NCBI GenBank assembly: GCA_009996615.1 | Contig: JAACZU010000003.1 | Span: 1 to 64,000 of the forward strand | Length of the DNA: 64,000 nucleotides | Direction: 5' to 3' | Origin: Rhodanobacteraceae bacterium | GTDB taxonomy: Bacteria > Pseudomonadota > Gammaproteobacteria > Xanthomonadales > Rhodanobacteraceae | The notes under the pieces: generated by a model | Databases searched by the model: none | Told to the model about the DNA's origin: nothing | The model's input: only the letters and a program-made list of their open reading frames with translations | Made by a program: the position numbers and the translations under genes | Shown: in pieces, positions 1 through 9,911 of the stretch | Position numbering within the stretch: position 1 is the stretch's first letter | How the letters are laid out: each line of letters begins with the position of its first letter

Positions 1-60
1 CCTGGCACGGGGGGCAGTGTCGCCGAATGCGTAGCATCGACGGGGAATTTTCACAGCCTC

Positions 61-678
61 TCAGCGCACCGAAGGCAGCACCAGCAGCGCCGCCAGCGTG
101 AGCATGAACACGGCGACCAGCAGGTCGAACACGCGCCATGCACGCGGGCTGCGAAACACCGGCAGCAGGCCGCGTGCGCCATAGCCCAACGCGGCGAACC
201 ACAGCGCGCTCGCACTGCAGGCGCCGCCGGCGAAGGCCCAGCGGCCATGGCCGTCGTAGCGCGTCGAGAGGCTGCCGAGCAGCACCACCGTGTCCAGGTA
301 CACGTGCGGGTTCAGCAGCGTGAAGCCGAGGCAGGCCAGCACGACGCGCCAGCGATCGCGCGCGGCATCGTCGGCGGGCTGCAGGCCGCTTTCGCCGCGC
401 CAGGCGCGCGCCGCGGCAAGCGCGCCATAGGCCGCCAGGAAGGCCGCGCCGGCGAAGCGCAGCAGCTGCAGCAGCCCAGGCTGGCTCGTCACGGCCAGCC
501 CCATGCCGGCCACGCCGAGCAGGATCAGCGCGACGTCGGCCAGCACGCAGACCAGCACCACCGCGCCGACATGGCGCTGCTGCAATCCCTGGCGCAGCAC
601 GAACGCATTCTGCGCACCGATGGCGATGATGAGGCCGGCGCCGGCGGCCAGGCCGGCCAGGTAGGCGGACATCTGCAT
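61..678 (-). CDS. argO: LysE/ArgO-family amino acid exporter
   Basis: A 205-residue inner-membrane protein of the LysE/RhtB exporter superfamily, expected to export arginine or other basic amino acids. It begins with a hydrophobic helix followed by the family signature GAQNAFVLRQGL (about residues 21-32). The segment LLNPHVYLDTVVLLG around residue 120 matches the conserved NP motif of LysE proteins. Five to six hydrophobic segments and the length fit ArgO (about 205-211 residues). It is divergent from an ArgP-type LysR regulator across a 118-bp gap, the classic argO/argP pairing. Family is certain; substrate is inferred from context. Confidence 0.9.
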   Translation of the reverse strand: MQMSAYLAGLAAGAGLIIAIGAQNAFVLRQGLQQRHVGAVVLVCVLADVALILLGVAGMGLAVTSQPGLLQLLRFAGAAFLAAYGALAAARAWRGESGLQPADDAARDRWRVVLACLGFTLLNPHVYLDTVVLLGSLSTRYDGHGRWAFAGGACSASALWFAALGYGARGLLPVFRSPRAWRVFDLLVAVFMLTLAALLVLPSVR

Positions 679-796
679 GGAAACACCCGGGGAAACGATG
701 CGGCCAACGATGAAGCAGCCGCGCTCTTCAGTAAAACTAAATCATCTAAGCTGACCTAAGCTTGGCTAATCACTGCCATTGCCTGGAGGCGGCCCC
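679..796. promoter_or_regulatory. argO-argP divergent control region with phased CTAA repeats
   Basis: This gap between divergent argO and argP has a locally AT-rich core at 731-775. CTAA occurs at 737, 746, 756 and 766, so the last three copies are exactly 10 bp apart, and CTAAGCT is repeated in full at 746 and 756. Direct repeats on one face of the helix fit a LysR-type operator. A GGAGG ribosome-binding site at 785-789 serves argP. No confident -35/-10 pair could be assigned. Confidence 0.5.
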
Positions 797-1699
797 ATGA
801 GCCTGCTCAATCCCCAGCTCGCCGCGTTCGCCGCCGTGCTCGGCGAGGGCAGCTTCGAAGGCGCGGCGCGCCGCCTGTCGGTGACGCCATCAGCCATCTC
901 GCAGCGCATCAAGGCGCTGGAAGACCGACTCGGCCAGGTCCTGATCCTGCGCCAGACGCCCTGTCGCGCCACCGCGGCCGGCGCGCGGCTGCTGCGCAGC
1001 GTGCAGCAGATGCAGCTGCTGGAGGCGGAAACCCTCGCGGCGTTCGCGGTGGAACGCGCGTCGGGGCAACCGTCCGCCCCCGTCGCGATCGCGGTCAACG
1101 CCGACTCGCTCGCCACCTGGTTCCTCGGCGCGCTCGCGGCGCTGCACGAGCGCCACCGCCTGCTGTTCGACGTGCACGTGGAAGACCAGGACCATTCGCT
1201 GGACCTGCTGCGCGACGGCTCGGTGGTCGGGGCGATCAGCGCGGAAGCGCGCGCGGTGCAGGGCTGCACGGTGCGTCCGCTGGGCGTCATGCGCTACCTG
1301 CCGATCGCCGCGCCGGCGTTCGCGGCGCGGCACTTCGCCGATGGCCTCGACGCCGCCTCGCTCGGCCGCGCGCCGATGCTGGTGTTCAACCGCAAGGACG
1401 CGCTGCAATGGCGCTTCATGCGCCGCATCACGCGCGCACGCCTGGCGCCGCCGACGCACTACCTGCCCTCGCCGACCGGCTTCGTGCAGGCTGCCGCGCT
1501 CGGCCTGGGCTGGTGCATGGCACCCGAGTCGATGCTCGGCGATGCGCTCCGCACAGGCGCCGTGCAGGCGCTGGCGCCCGGCTGCTGGCTGGACGTGCCG
1601 CTCTACTGGCAGCACTGGTCGGTCCGCTCGGCCACGCTGGACCGACTCACCGACGCGCTGCTCGCCGCGGCGCGCAACGGCCTGCGCCAGCGTGGATGA
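797..1699 (+). CDS. argP: LysR-family transcriptional regulator ArgP
   Basis: A 300-residue LysR-type regulator. The N-terminal winged helix-turn-helix covers about residues 1-60 and includes the recognition helix SVTPSAISQRIKALE. The rest is a substrate-binding effector domain. ArgP controls argO in response to lysine/arginine, and the gene here is divergent from argO, which supports the name. The ATG at 797 was chosen because GGAGG lies 7 bases upstream; a TTG 18 bases earlier overlaps that site and would have none. The gene ends just before a strong hairpin terminator. Confidence 0.9.
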   Translation: MSLLNPQLAAFAAVLGEGSFEGAARRLSVTPSAISQRIKALEDRLGQVLILRQTPCRATAAGARLLRSVQQMQLLEAETLAAFAVERASGQPSAPVAIAVNADSLATWFLGALAALHERHRLLFDVHVEDQDHSLDLLRDGSVVGAISAEARAVQGCTVRPLGVMRYLPIAAPAFAARHFADGLDAASLGRAPMLVFNRKDALQWRFMRRITRARLAPPTHYLPSPTGFVQAAALGLGWCMAPESMLGDALRTGAVQALAPGCWLDVPLYWQHWSVRSATLDRLTDALLAAARNGLRQRG

Positions 1700-1711
1700 C
1701 GATCGCCCAAG

Positions 1712-1742
1712 AAAAAAGCCGCGGCAGGCCGCGGCTTTTTTT
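1712..1742. terminator. Bidirectional rho-independent terminator between argP and sucD
   Basis: A run of A, a GC-rich stem (GCCGCGG / CCGCGGC) and a run of T form a symmetric hairpin. It can end argP on the plus strand and sucD on the minus strand, and lies between the two convergent stop codons. Confidence 0.9.
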
Positions 1743-1765
1743 CCAGCTTCGCGCGAAGCGGAGGC

Positions 1766-2641
1766 TTACTTCTTGAGCAGGCCGGCCAGCGTCTTGCCGA
1801 GGTCGGCCGGCGACTTCACCGTCGTCACGCCTGCCTTCTCGAGCGCGGCGAACTTCGCCGCGGCGGTGCCCTTGCCGCCGGAGATGATCGCGCCGGCATG
1901 GCCCATGCGCTTGCCCGGAGGGGCCGAGGCACCGGCGATGAACGAAACGACCGGCTTGGTCACGTACTCGCCGATGAACTCGGCCGCGTCTTCCTCGGCG
2001 CTGCCGCCGATCTCGCCGACCATGATGATGCCTTCGGTCTGCGGATCGTCCTGGAACAGCTTCAGGCAGTCGATGAAGTTCAGGCCGTTGATCGGGTCGC
2101 CGCCGATGCCGATGCAGGTGGACTGGCCCAGGCCCTCGTTGGTGGTCTGGAACACCGCTTCATAGGTCAGCGTGCCGGAGCGCGACACGATGCCGACCTT
2201 GCCCGGCTGGTGGATGTGGCCCGGCATGATGCCGATCTTGCACTCGCCCGGCGTGATGATGCCGGGGCAGTTCGGGCCGATCAGCACGGTTTCCGGATGC
2301 TGCGCCAGCACGTTCTTCACGCGCAGCATGTCCAGCACCGGGATGCCCTCGGTGATCGCGACGATCACGCGGATGCCGGCGTCGACCGCTTCCAGGATCG
2401 AGTCGGCCGCGAACGGCGGCGGCACGAAGATGACCGACGCGTCGGCGCCGGTTTCCTCGACCGCCTCGACGACGGAGTTGAAGACCGGCAGGCCAATGTG
2501 CTCGCTGCCGCCCTTGCCCGGCGTGACGCCGCCGACGACCTTGGTGCCGTAGTCCAGCGCCTGCTGCGCGTGGAAGGTGCCCTGCTGGCCGGTGAAGCCC
2601 TGCACGATCACCTTGGTGTTCTTGTTGACCAGAACGCTCAT
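1766..2641 (-). CDS. sucD: Succinyl-CoA ligase [ADP-forming] subunit alpha
   Basis: A 291-residue alpha subunit of succinyl-CoA synthetase, which makes succinate and ATP (or GTP) from succinyl-CoA in the TCA cycle. The N-terminal CoA-binding Rossmann domain contains [14 protein letters not shown]. The ligase domain contains [20 protein letters not shown]. The active-site histidine segment [10 protein letters not shown] (about residues 240-250) is intact. It follows sucC in the same direction, separated by 124 bp that hold a palindromic repeat. Length matches the family. Confidence 0.97.
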   Translation of the reverse strand: MSVLVNKNTKVIVQGFTGQQGTFHAQQALDYGTKVVGGVTPGKGGSEHIGLPVFNSVVEAVEETGADASVIFVPPPFAADSILEAVDAGIRVIVAITEGIPVLDMLRVKNVLAQHPETVLIGPNCPGIITPGECKIGIMPGHIHQPGKVGIVSRSGTLTYEAVFQTTNEGLGQSTCIGIGGDPINGLNFIDCLKLFQDDPQTEGIIMVGEIGGSAEEDAAEFIGEYVTKPVVSFIAGASAPPGKRMGHAGAIISGGKGTAAAKFAALEKAGVTTVKSPADLGKTLAGLLKK

Positions 2642-2675
2642 GGGAATGTCCTTCGAATTCGGTAATGCCTGGTAC

Positions 2676-2749
2676 CGCCGTCATTCCCGCGGACGCGGGA
2701 ATCCATCTTCGCTTGCCAATGGATGCCCGCTTGCGCGGGCATGACGCCG
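2676..2749. repeat. Dispersed palindromic repeat between sucC and sucD
   Basis: The sequence from CGTCATTCCCGCG to CGCGGGCATGACG reads as an imperfect inverted repeat of about 74 bp with two internal hairpins (CCCGCGGACGCGGG and GCCCGCTTGCGCGGGC). Read as protein, this element gives the familiar spurious AGIH...RGND peptides in many proteobacteria. It sits in the only gap of the sucCD operon and could form RNA structure there. A diverged relative with CCCCGG arms lies at about 62684-62713. Confidence 0.75.
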
Positions 2750-2765
2750 GAACGGTGGAATCGCT

Positions 2766-3929
2766 TTACGCCTTGGCGGCAGCCACGGCCTTCTGCGCCG
2801 CGTCGTTGAGGTCGTCGGCCGGCGTGATCGCCAGGCCCGAGTTGGCCAGCAGCGCGCGGCCCTGCTCGACGTTGGTGCCCTGCAGGCGCACCACCACCGG
2901 GATGGTCAGGCCCACTTCCTTGACCGCGGCGATGATGCCCTCGGCGATCAGGTCGCAGCGCACGATGCCGCCGAAGATGTTGACCAGGATCGCCTTCACC
3001 TTGTCCGAGGACAGGATCAGCTTGAACGCCTCGGTCACGCGCTCCTTGGTCGCGCCGCCGCCGACGTCGAGGAAGTTGGCCGGCTCGCCGCCCGCCAGCT
3101 TGATCACGTCCATCGTCGCCATCGCCAGGCCCGCGCCGTTGACCATGCAGCCGATGCTGCCGTCCATCGTCACGTAGTTGAGGTTGTGCTGCACCGCGGC
3201 CGCCTCGGCGGCGTCTTCCTGCGTCAGGTCGCGCATCGCGGCGAGGTCCGGATGGCGGAACTCGGCGTTGTCGTCGGAGTTGACCTTGCCGTCGAGCGCG
3301 GCGAGGTTGCCGTCCTCGAGGATCGCCAGCGGGTTCAGCTCGACCAGCGACAGGTCCTTTTCGTTGAACAGCTTGAACAGGCCCAGCATCACCTTGGTCA
3401 GCTGGCCGACCTGCTTGGCGTTGAGGTCCATCGCGAAGCCGAGCTGGCGGCACTGGTACGGCTGCAGGCCCTCGACGAAGTCGACCGTGATCGTGTGGAT
3501 GTCCTCGGGCGTGTCGCGCGCGACCTGCTCGATGTCGACGCCGCCGTGCTTGGAGGCGATGAACGAGATCGCCTTGCTGTCGCGGTCGACCAGCACCGAC
3601 AGGTACAGTTCCTTGGCGATGTTGGTCGCGTCGGTGACCAGCACCAGGTTCACCGGCAGCGCGCGGCCGGCCGACTGGTAGGTCTCCATGTGCGTGCCGA
3701 GCATGCCCTGCGCGGCGGCGCGCACGTCGTCGAGGCTGCGGCAGAACTTCACGCCACCGGCCTTGCCGCGGCCGCCGGCATGGATCTGCGCCTTGACCAT
3801 CCACTGCGTGCCACCGAGCGCCTTGGCGGCGTCGACGGCCGCGTCGGGCGAGTTGGCGACCTTGCCCGGCGGCACCGGGATGCCGTAGGCGGCGAACAAT
3901 TCCTTGGCTTGGTATTCGTGGAAATTCAT
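2766..3929 (-). CDS. sucC: Succinyl-CoA ligase [ADP-forming] subunit beta
   Basis: A 387-residue beta subunit with an ATP-grasp fold, partner of SucD in succinyl-CoA synthetase. It starts with the canonical [20 protein letters not shown]; upstream in-frame codons extend 20 residues but do not look like the family, so the ATG at 3929 is used, preceded by [22 protein letters not shown] and VELNPLAI are typical ATP-grasp segments. [12 protein letters not shown] near the C-terminus is part of the CoA ligase domain. It is first in the sucCD operon. Confidence 0.97.
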   Translation of the reverse strand: MNFHEYQAKELFAAYGIPVPPGKVANSPDAAVDAAKALGGTQWMVKAQIHAGGRGKAGGVKFCRSLDDVRAAAQGMLGTHMETYQSAGRALPVNLVLVTDATNIAKELYLSVLVDRDSKAISFIASKHGGVDIEQVARDTPEDIHTITVDFVEGLQPYQCRQLGFAMDLNAKQVGQLTKVMLGLFKLFNEKDLSLVELNPLAILEDGNLAALDGKVNSDDNAEFRHPDLAAMRDLTQEDAAEAAAVQHNLNYVTMDGSIGCMVNGAGLAMATMDVIKLAGGEPANFLDVGGGATKERVTEAFKLILSSDKVKAILVNIFGGIVRCDLIAEGIIAAVKEVGLTIPVVVRLQGTNVEQGRALLANSGLAITPADDLNDAAQKAVAAAKA

Positions 3930-4246
3930 GCGGGCACCTTGGACGAGAGGACACGCCGGCGCGGCGCGGGCAGCGCGACACGCAGGCACGATCCGGAGGG
4001 CGGCGGCACGGAGCCGGCCGCGAAACGGGGGCGTTATTGTCGGGGAAAGGCGGGGGTGAAATCAAAAACCGGCACCCGGCCTGGGCTCGAAGGGCCGCCA
4101 TCGCCGGTAGCCGCGCTCGCCGCGACGCCCTTTGCCGGGACGCATCGCCCCTCCCGGCGCTCGCACGGGACCCGCGAAAGCGTGCCGCCGCTCCCATAGG
4201 CCTCCTCGCCACGTCGCTATACTGCGGACTCAGGGAGGGGGGAACC
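3930..4246. other. Divergent sucC / pilS intergenic region
   Basis: These 317 bp separate the divergent sucC and pilS starts and should contain both promoters. A reading frame stays open across much of it in line with pilS, but no start or ribosome-binding site in it looks convincing. I could not identify a reliable promoter. GGGAGGGGGG just before 4247 is the pilS ribosome-binding site. Confidence 0.4.
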
Positions 4247-5896
4247 ATGACCGCCGATCGCCGCGCGCGCATCGCTGCCGACACGCCGGGCGACATCACC
4301 CGGCGCGAACTGTATTTCTTCAACCTCTACCGCTGCCTCGAGGCCGTGGTCTACGCCGGCCTGGTGTTCAGCCCCTATGCCGGCGAATGGGTCAAGGTTC
4401 CACGGCCGCTGCCCGGCCAGGTCGCCGCCTCCGCATATCTCGTCATCGCACTCGCGCTGCTGGTCGGCACCGACCGCCTGCGCCCGCGCCTGGCGGCGAG
4501 CATCACGGTCGCGCTGGCGCTGGACATCGCCGCCGCTTCGCTGGTGCTGGTCGCGCTGGACGGCCAGGGCATCGTGCCGATGATGCTGCTGGTCAACGTC
4601 GGCATCGCCGCGCTGCTGCTGCCCCATCGCGCCTACCTGTTCGCCACCGGCGCGGCCGCCGCCGTGCTGGCGCCGTACCTGTGGGCGCTGCTAGCCCTGC
4701 CGGGCAGCACGCCGCCGCCCTCCGAGGTCGGCGCGGTGATCATCGCCTACTACATCGTCGCCGGGCTGCTGCGCTACCTCGGCGGCCACGTGCGCGCGAC
4801 CGAGGACCTCGCCGCGCAGCGCGGCGCCGACATCCTCAACCTCGAGCAGATCAACGACCTGATCATCCAGCGCATGAAGACCGGCGTGCTGCTGGTCGAC
4901 GCGGCCAACCTCATCCTGCGCATCAACGAGTCGGCCTGGCACCTGATCGGCAACCCGCCGCCGGCCCAGCGCGAGCTCGGCAAGGTCGCGCCGGAGCTGT
5001 CACGGCGCCTGTACCACTGGCGCCACTCCAACCGCACCGACCAGACCGCGGTCGCGCTGGCGCCGGACGTGCCGGAAGTGATCCCGCGCTTCACGCGCCT
5101 GGCGCCGAACGACGACAGCCACGTGCTGATCTTCCTCGACGACACCTCGCTGCTGTCGCGCCGCGCCGAGGAACTCACGCTGTCATCGCTCGGGCGCCTG
5201 TCCGCCTCGATCGCGCACGAGATCCGCAACCCGCTGGCAGCCATCCGCTACTCGGCGCAGCTGCTGGCCGAATCGCCCGACCTGGGCAGCGACGACGCGC
5301 GCCTGGTCGAGATCATCAACAACCACTGCACGCGCGCCAACGACGTGGTCGAGAACATCCTGCAGCTGTCGCGGCGCGAACGCTCGCGCCCCGAGCGCAT
5401 CGACCTCAACGCCTGGGCGCTCACGTTCGTGGAAGACTACAAGCAGTCCAACGACCTCGGCTCCGACCACCTGCGCGCGGTGACGCACAACCGCACGATC
5501 GAGGCGATGGTCGATCCGCAGCACCTGCAGCAGGTGGTCTGGAACCTCGTGCAGAACGCGCTGCGCTACGGCCGCCAGCCGAACCAGCCCGCGCGCGTCA
5601 GCGTCGTCGCGCGCCTGGCCGGCGAAAAGGGGCCGCCGCTGCTGGAGGTGATCGACCGCGGCCCGGGCATCCCGCCGAAGGTCGCCGCGCAGATCTTCGA
5701 GCCGTTCTACACCACGCACGAATACGGCACCGGCCTGGGCCTGTACCTGGCCAAGCAGATGAGCGAGGCGAGCCAGGCCACGCTCGAATACGTACCGGTG
5801 GCCGGCGGCGGTGCCTGCTTCCGCATCACGCTGATGCCGGCCGGAACGCTGCTGGCGTCGCGGATCGCGCCGGTGGCGTCGCGCCCGGGCCCGTAG
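4247..5896 (+). CDS. pilS: Sensor histidine kinase PilS (type IV pilus)
   Basis: A 549-residue membrane histidine kinase. The N-terminal third has about six hydrophobic segments (residues ~25-185), followed by a PAS-like region. The HisKA domain has the H-box ASIAHEIRNPLAAIRYSAQLL with the phospho-accepting histidine at residue 324. The HATPase domain has NLVQNALRYG (about 433-442), DRGPGIP and GTGLGLYLAKQM. Six N-terminal membrane segments with no large periplasmic domain is the PilS architecture. The cognate PilR follows 145 bp downstream, and the pilus genes lie in the same window. The ATG at 4247 has a strong purine-rich ribosome-binding site. Confidence 0.93.
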   Translation: MTADRRARIAADTPGDITRRELYFFNLYRCLEAVVYAGLVFSPYAGEWVKVPRPLPGQVAASAYLVIALALLVGTDRLRPRLAASITVALALDIAAASLVLVALDGQGIVPMMLLVNVGIAALLLPHRAYLFATGAAAAVLAPYLWALLALPGSTPPPSEVGAVIIAYYIVAGLLRYLGGHVRATEDLAAQRGADILNLEQINDLIIQRMKTGVLLVDAANLILRINESAWHLIGNPPPAQRELGKVAPELSRRLYHWRHSNRTDQTAVALAPDVPEVIPRFTRLAPNDDSHVLIFLDDTSLLSRRAEELTLSSLGRLSASIAHEIRNPLAAIRYSAQLLAESPDLGSDDARLVEIINNHCTRANDVVENILQLSRRERSRPERIDLNAWALTFVEDYKQSNDLGSDHLRAVTHNRTIEAMVDPQHLQQVVWNLVQNALRYGRQPNQPARVSVVARLAGEKGPPLLEVIDRGPGIPPKVAAQIFEPFYTTHEYGTGLGLYLAKQMSEASQATLEYVPVAGGGACFRITLMPAGTLLASRIAPVASRPGP

Positions 5897-6041
5897 GTGC
5901 GCCGCAGGCGCGACCGGGGCTGCCGGCATCGCGACGCCTCGTCGCGACCGCGCCGGTCCGGCGCACAAGACGCGGCCTTTGCCACGGCGCAAGCCGCCCC
6001 GTAACCTAAAGCCCGTCCCCGCACTCACCGGCCCCTACGGC

Positions 6042-7466
<1,425 letters not shown>

Positions 7467-7540
7467 GGCCCGCCACGGCGCGGCGTTGCAGGAGCGCACG
7501 CGGTGCGCGACCGGCGCCACGGTTCCTTGATGCGCAGCGT

Positions 7541-7612
7541 TGCAGGAGCGGCGCAGCCGCGACGAGGTGTCGCGATGCCATGCCGCCCCGTCGCGCCTGC
7601 GACGCTCCTACA
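7541..7612. repeat. REP-like palindrome of the GTAGGAGCGGC family
   Basis: Arms reading GCAGGAGCGGCGCAGCCGCGAC and GTCGCGCCTGCGACGCTCC face each other around a short loop. A half copy of the same family is at 61996-62020, and a degenerate one follows pilS at about 5894-5960. It lies between the convergent pilR and esterase genes and just overlaps the esterase stop. Confidence 0.6.
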
Positions 7613-8270
7613 GGAGCCGCGCGCCAATCCACGCACGCAGGTCGGCAATTTCCTCAAAGCACACCTGGTGCGCCATCGGGTAGCTGTGCCACTGCACCGC
7701 GTAACCGAGCGCGGTCAGCGCGTCGCGGCTCAGCGTGCCGAGCGCCTGCGGCACGATAGGGTCGAGGCTGCCATGCGCCATGAAGATCGGCAGGCCGGCG
7801 TTCGCCGCGCTGCGCTCGGCCGCGGCGCGCTCGCCCAGTGGCAGGTAGGTCGACAGCGCGACGACGCCGGCCAGCCGCTGCGCATGGCGGATGCCGCCGG
7901 CCAGCGCGATCGCGCCGCCCTGCGAGAAGCCGGCGACGAGCACGCGTTCGGCCGCGATGCCGCGTTCGGCCTCGCGCGTGATGAGCGCCTCCAGCTCGCC
8001 GATCGAGGCGCGGATGCCGGCCTCGTCCTGCTTGTCGGCCAGCGCCATGCCCTTGATGTCGTACCACGCGCGCATCGGCATGCCGCCATTGATCGTCACC
8101 GGCCGCACCGGCGCATGCGGAAACACGAAGCGCAGCGCCGGCCACGCCGGATCGACCAGCTGCGGCACGATCGGCGTGAAGTCGTTGCCGTCGGCGCCCA
8201 GGCCGTGCAGCCAGATCACCGCATGGCGCGGGTTCGGGGCGGTTTCGAGTTCGACGCAAGGCAGGGTCAT
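7608..8270 (-). CDS. Carboxylesterase/phospholipase-type alpha/beta hydrolase
   Basis: A 220-residue cytosolic serine hydrolase of the Abhydrolase_2 (carboxylesterase/lysophospholipase) family. The oxyanion region is VIWLHGLGADGNDF. The nucleophile elbow is GFSQGGA, the catalytic aspartate is in AHGSLDPIVP and the histidine in YPMAHQV near the C-terminus, so the triad is complete. The ATG at 8270 is chosen because the upstream open frame runs through REP repeats and is not protein-like. Natural substrate unknown; such enzymes hydrolyse short acyl esters. Confidence 0.88.
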   Translation of the reverse strand: MTLPCVELETAPNPRHAVIWLHGLGADGNDFTPIVPQLVDPAWPALRFVFPHAPVRPVTINGGMPMRAWYDIKGMALADKQDEAGIRASIGELEALITREAERGIAAERVLVAGFSQGGAIALAGGIRHAQRLAGVVALSTYLPLGERAAAERSAANAGLPIFMAHGSLDPIVPQALGTLSRDALTALGYAVQWHSYPMAHQVCFEEIADLRAWIGARLL

Positions 8271-8316
8271 CGGCGCGGCATCCGGAAGCGGCAAGCCCGC
8301 CATGATGCCATGCCCA

Positions 8317-8843
8317 CTTGGGTGGGAGCGGCGGCAGCCGCGATGCTCTCGCCCGAAAAGCATCGCGCCTTCCGGCGCTCCCACAGGAGCAGAGAAGGCC
8401 GGCTTTGGGTGGGAGTGGCGGCAACCGCGATGCTCTCGCCCGAAAAGCATCGCGCCTTCCGGCGCTCCCACAGGGGCAGCGAAGGGCAGCTTTGGGTGGG
8501 AGCGGCGGCAGCCGCGATGCTCTCGCCCCGAAAAGCATCGCGCCTTCCGGCGCTCCCACAGGAGCAGCGAAGGGCAGCTTTGGGTGGGAGTGGCGGCAGC
8601 CGCGATGCTCTCGCCCCGAAAAGCATCGCGCCTTCCGGCGCTCCCACTGGAGCAGCGAAGGGCAGCTTTGGGTGGGAGCGGCGGCAGCCGCGATGCTCTC
8701 GCCCCGAAAAGCATCGCGCCTTCCGGCGCTCCCACAGGAGCAGCGAAGGGCAGCTTTGGGTGGGAGCGGCGGCAGCCGCGATGCTCTTGTCCGAAAAGCA
8801 TCGCGCCTTCCGGCGCTCCCACTGGGGCAGCGAAGGGCGGCAT
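8317..8843. repeat. REP array 1: six 87-88 bp palindromic units
   Basis: Six tandem units have the GTGGGAG box starting at 8322, 8409, 8496, 8584, 8672 and 8760, a period of 87, 87, 88, 88, 88 bp. Each unit is a ~60-bp imperfect palindrome (GGGAGCGGCGGCAGCCGCG ... CGCGCCTTCCGGCGCTCCC, with CGATGCT/AGCATCG inside) plus a ~28-bp linker. Units are nearly identical, differing at a few positions. The array lies just downstream of the RAYT gene and is bounded by the esterase start. All open frames across it are repeat artefacts. Confidence 0.95.
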
Positions 8844-8852
8844 TTGGCTTGG

Positions 8853-9329
8853 TCAGCCTTTCAGCCAAATCGCATCCCAGAACGGATATTCGCCGACGAG
8901 ATCACAAAGCCCGGCCCGCACGGGATTGGCAACGATGTAGCGCGCAACTGCGATGCATTGCTCGTCGCGGCGCAACGCGTGGTCGTGGTAGCCGCTGGAC
9001 CAGACCGGGTCCGACGTGTGTCCGGTTCTGGCAGCGCGCGCGGTTACGGTTTTCACCCGGCCGATCAACGTCGACAGGGTGTCGCCGCCTGCCAGTTGAA
9101 CCAGCCCATGCCAGTGGTCCGGCATCAGTACCCAGCACAGCAGGATCGAATCCCGCCACAAGCGACGCTCGTGCAGGGCTCGGGCGACTGCTCGTGCGCA
9201 GGTCCAGTCGTCGTACAAGCGGGCTCGCCTGTGCGTCGTGAAGGTCACGAGATAGATGCGGCCTTGCTCCGAGCAGCGGCCACGTCGCAGCGCGGCGCTG
9301 CCGCGCCTCGGATAGATGGGTGCGTGCAT
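8853..9329 (-). CDS. REP-associated tyrosine transposase (RAYT, IS200-like Y1 family)
   Basis: A 158-residue single-strand DNA nuclease/transposase-like protein. The HUH motif is intact (MPDHWHGL, His72 and His74). The RAYT-type motif SGYHDHALRRDE carries the candidate nucleophile Tyr114, and YIVANPVRAGL (131-141) is the usual C-terminal signature. RAYTs cut and join REP sequences, and this gene is flanked by REP arrays at 8317-8843 and 9427-9830, the expected arrangement. It has no inverted terminal repeats of its own. The start is uncertain: ATG at 9329 was preferred, with an in-frame ATG at 9356; neither has a strong ribosome-binding site. Confidence 0.9.
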   Translation of the reverse strand: MHAPIYPRRGSAALRRGRCSEQGRIYLVTFTTHRRARLYDDWTCARAVARALHERRLWRDSILLCWVLMPDHWHGLVQLAGGDTLSTLIGRVKTVTARAARTGHTSDPVWSSGYHDHALRRDEQCIAVARYIVANPVRAGLCDLVGEYPFWDAIWLKG

Positions 9330-9426
9330 GGGGAGCAATCGTCCATGCAGCGACATGAGCACAGGATGGAACAGCAACGCGTATGCGGGCAGGAACATGC
9401 CGGTATCCCGCGTGAGCGTCGGCCTA

Positions 9427-9830
9427 CAAGCATCGCGCCTTCCGGCGCTCCCACAGGAGCAGAGAAGGCCGGCTTGGGGTGGGAGTGGCGGCAGCCGCGA
9501 TGCTCTCGTCCGAAAAGCATCGCGCCTTCCGGCGCTCCCACAGGGGACAGCGAAGGCCGGCATTGGGTGGGAGTGGCGGCAGCCGCGATGCTCTTGTCCG
9601 AAAAGCATCGCGCCTTCCGGCGCTCCCACAGGGGGCAGCGAAGGCCGGCTTTGGGTGGGAGTGGCGGCAGCCGCGATGCTCTCGCCCGAAAAGCATCGCG
9701 CCTTCCGGCGCTCCCACAGGGGACAGCGAAGGCCGGCTTGGGGTGGGAGCGGCGGCAGCCGCGATGCTCTTGTCCGAAAAGCATCGCGCCTTCCGGCGCT
9801 CCCACTGGAGCAATGACGGGCCGCTCTTGG
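9427..9830. repeat. REP array 2: half unit plus four 88-bp palindromic units
   Basis: A half palindrome (AAGCATCGCGCCTTCC... side only) starts at 9427, then full units begin at 9479, 9567, 9655 and 9743, exactly 88 bp apart. The palindrome is the same as in the array on the other side of the RAYT gene, but the linker differs (GCGAAGGCCGGC instead of GCGAAGGGCAGC), so each array has expanded separately. It lies just upstream of the S9 peptidase gene. Confidence 0.95.
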
Positions 9831-9911
9831 TGGCAGGTCTGACTTTCGACCCGTTCCACGCCGCGCGGCAGCCGGTATGCTGCGGGGTTTGGGTTTTCCG
9901 GAGATTTCCGC

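Noticed and set aside
211-216. PilR loop (residues 211-216, GSFTGA) as a defective sigma-54 contact
   Set aside because: The Ser substitution is, from memory, normal in PilR, and all other AAA+ motifs are intact.
5897-6041. Gene between pilS and pilR
   Set aside because: The frame leading into pilR is open but lacks a ribosome-binding site, and the segment has a degenerate REP-like sequence.
8317-8843. CRISPR array
   Set aside because: The 87-88 bp units are palindromic and their 'spacers' are also conserved, so these are tandem REP units. No cas genes are present.
8318-9241. Plus- and minus-strand frames with repeated HRAFRRSH or APEGAMLFG peptides
   Set aside because: They are translations of the REP units in all frames and have no ribosome-binding sites.
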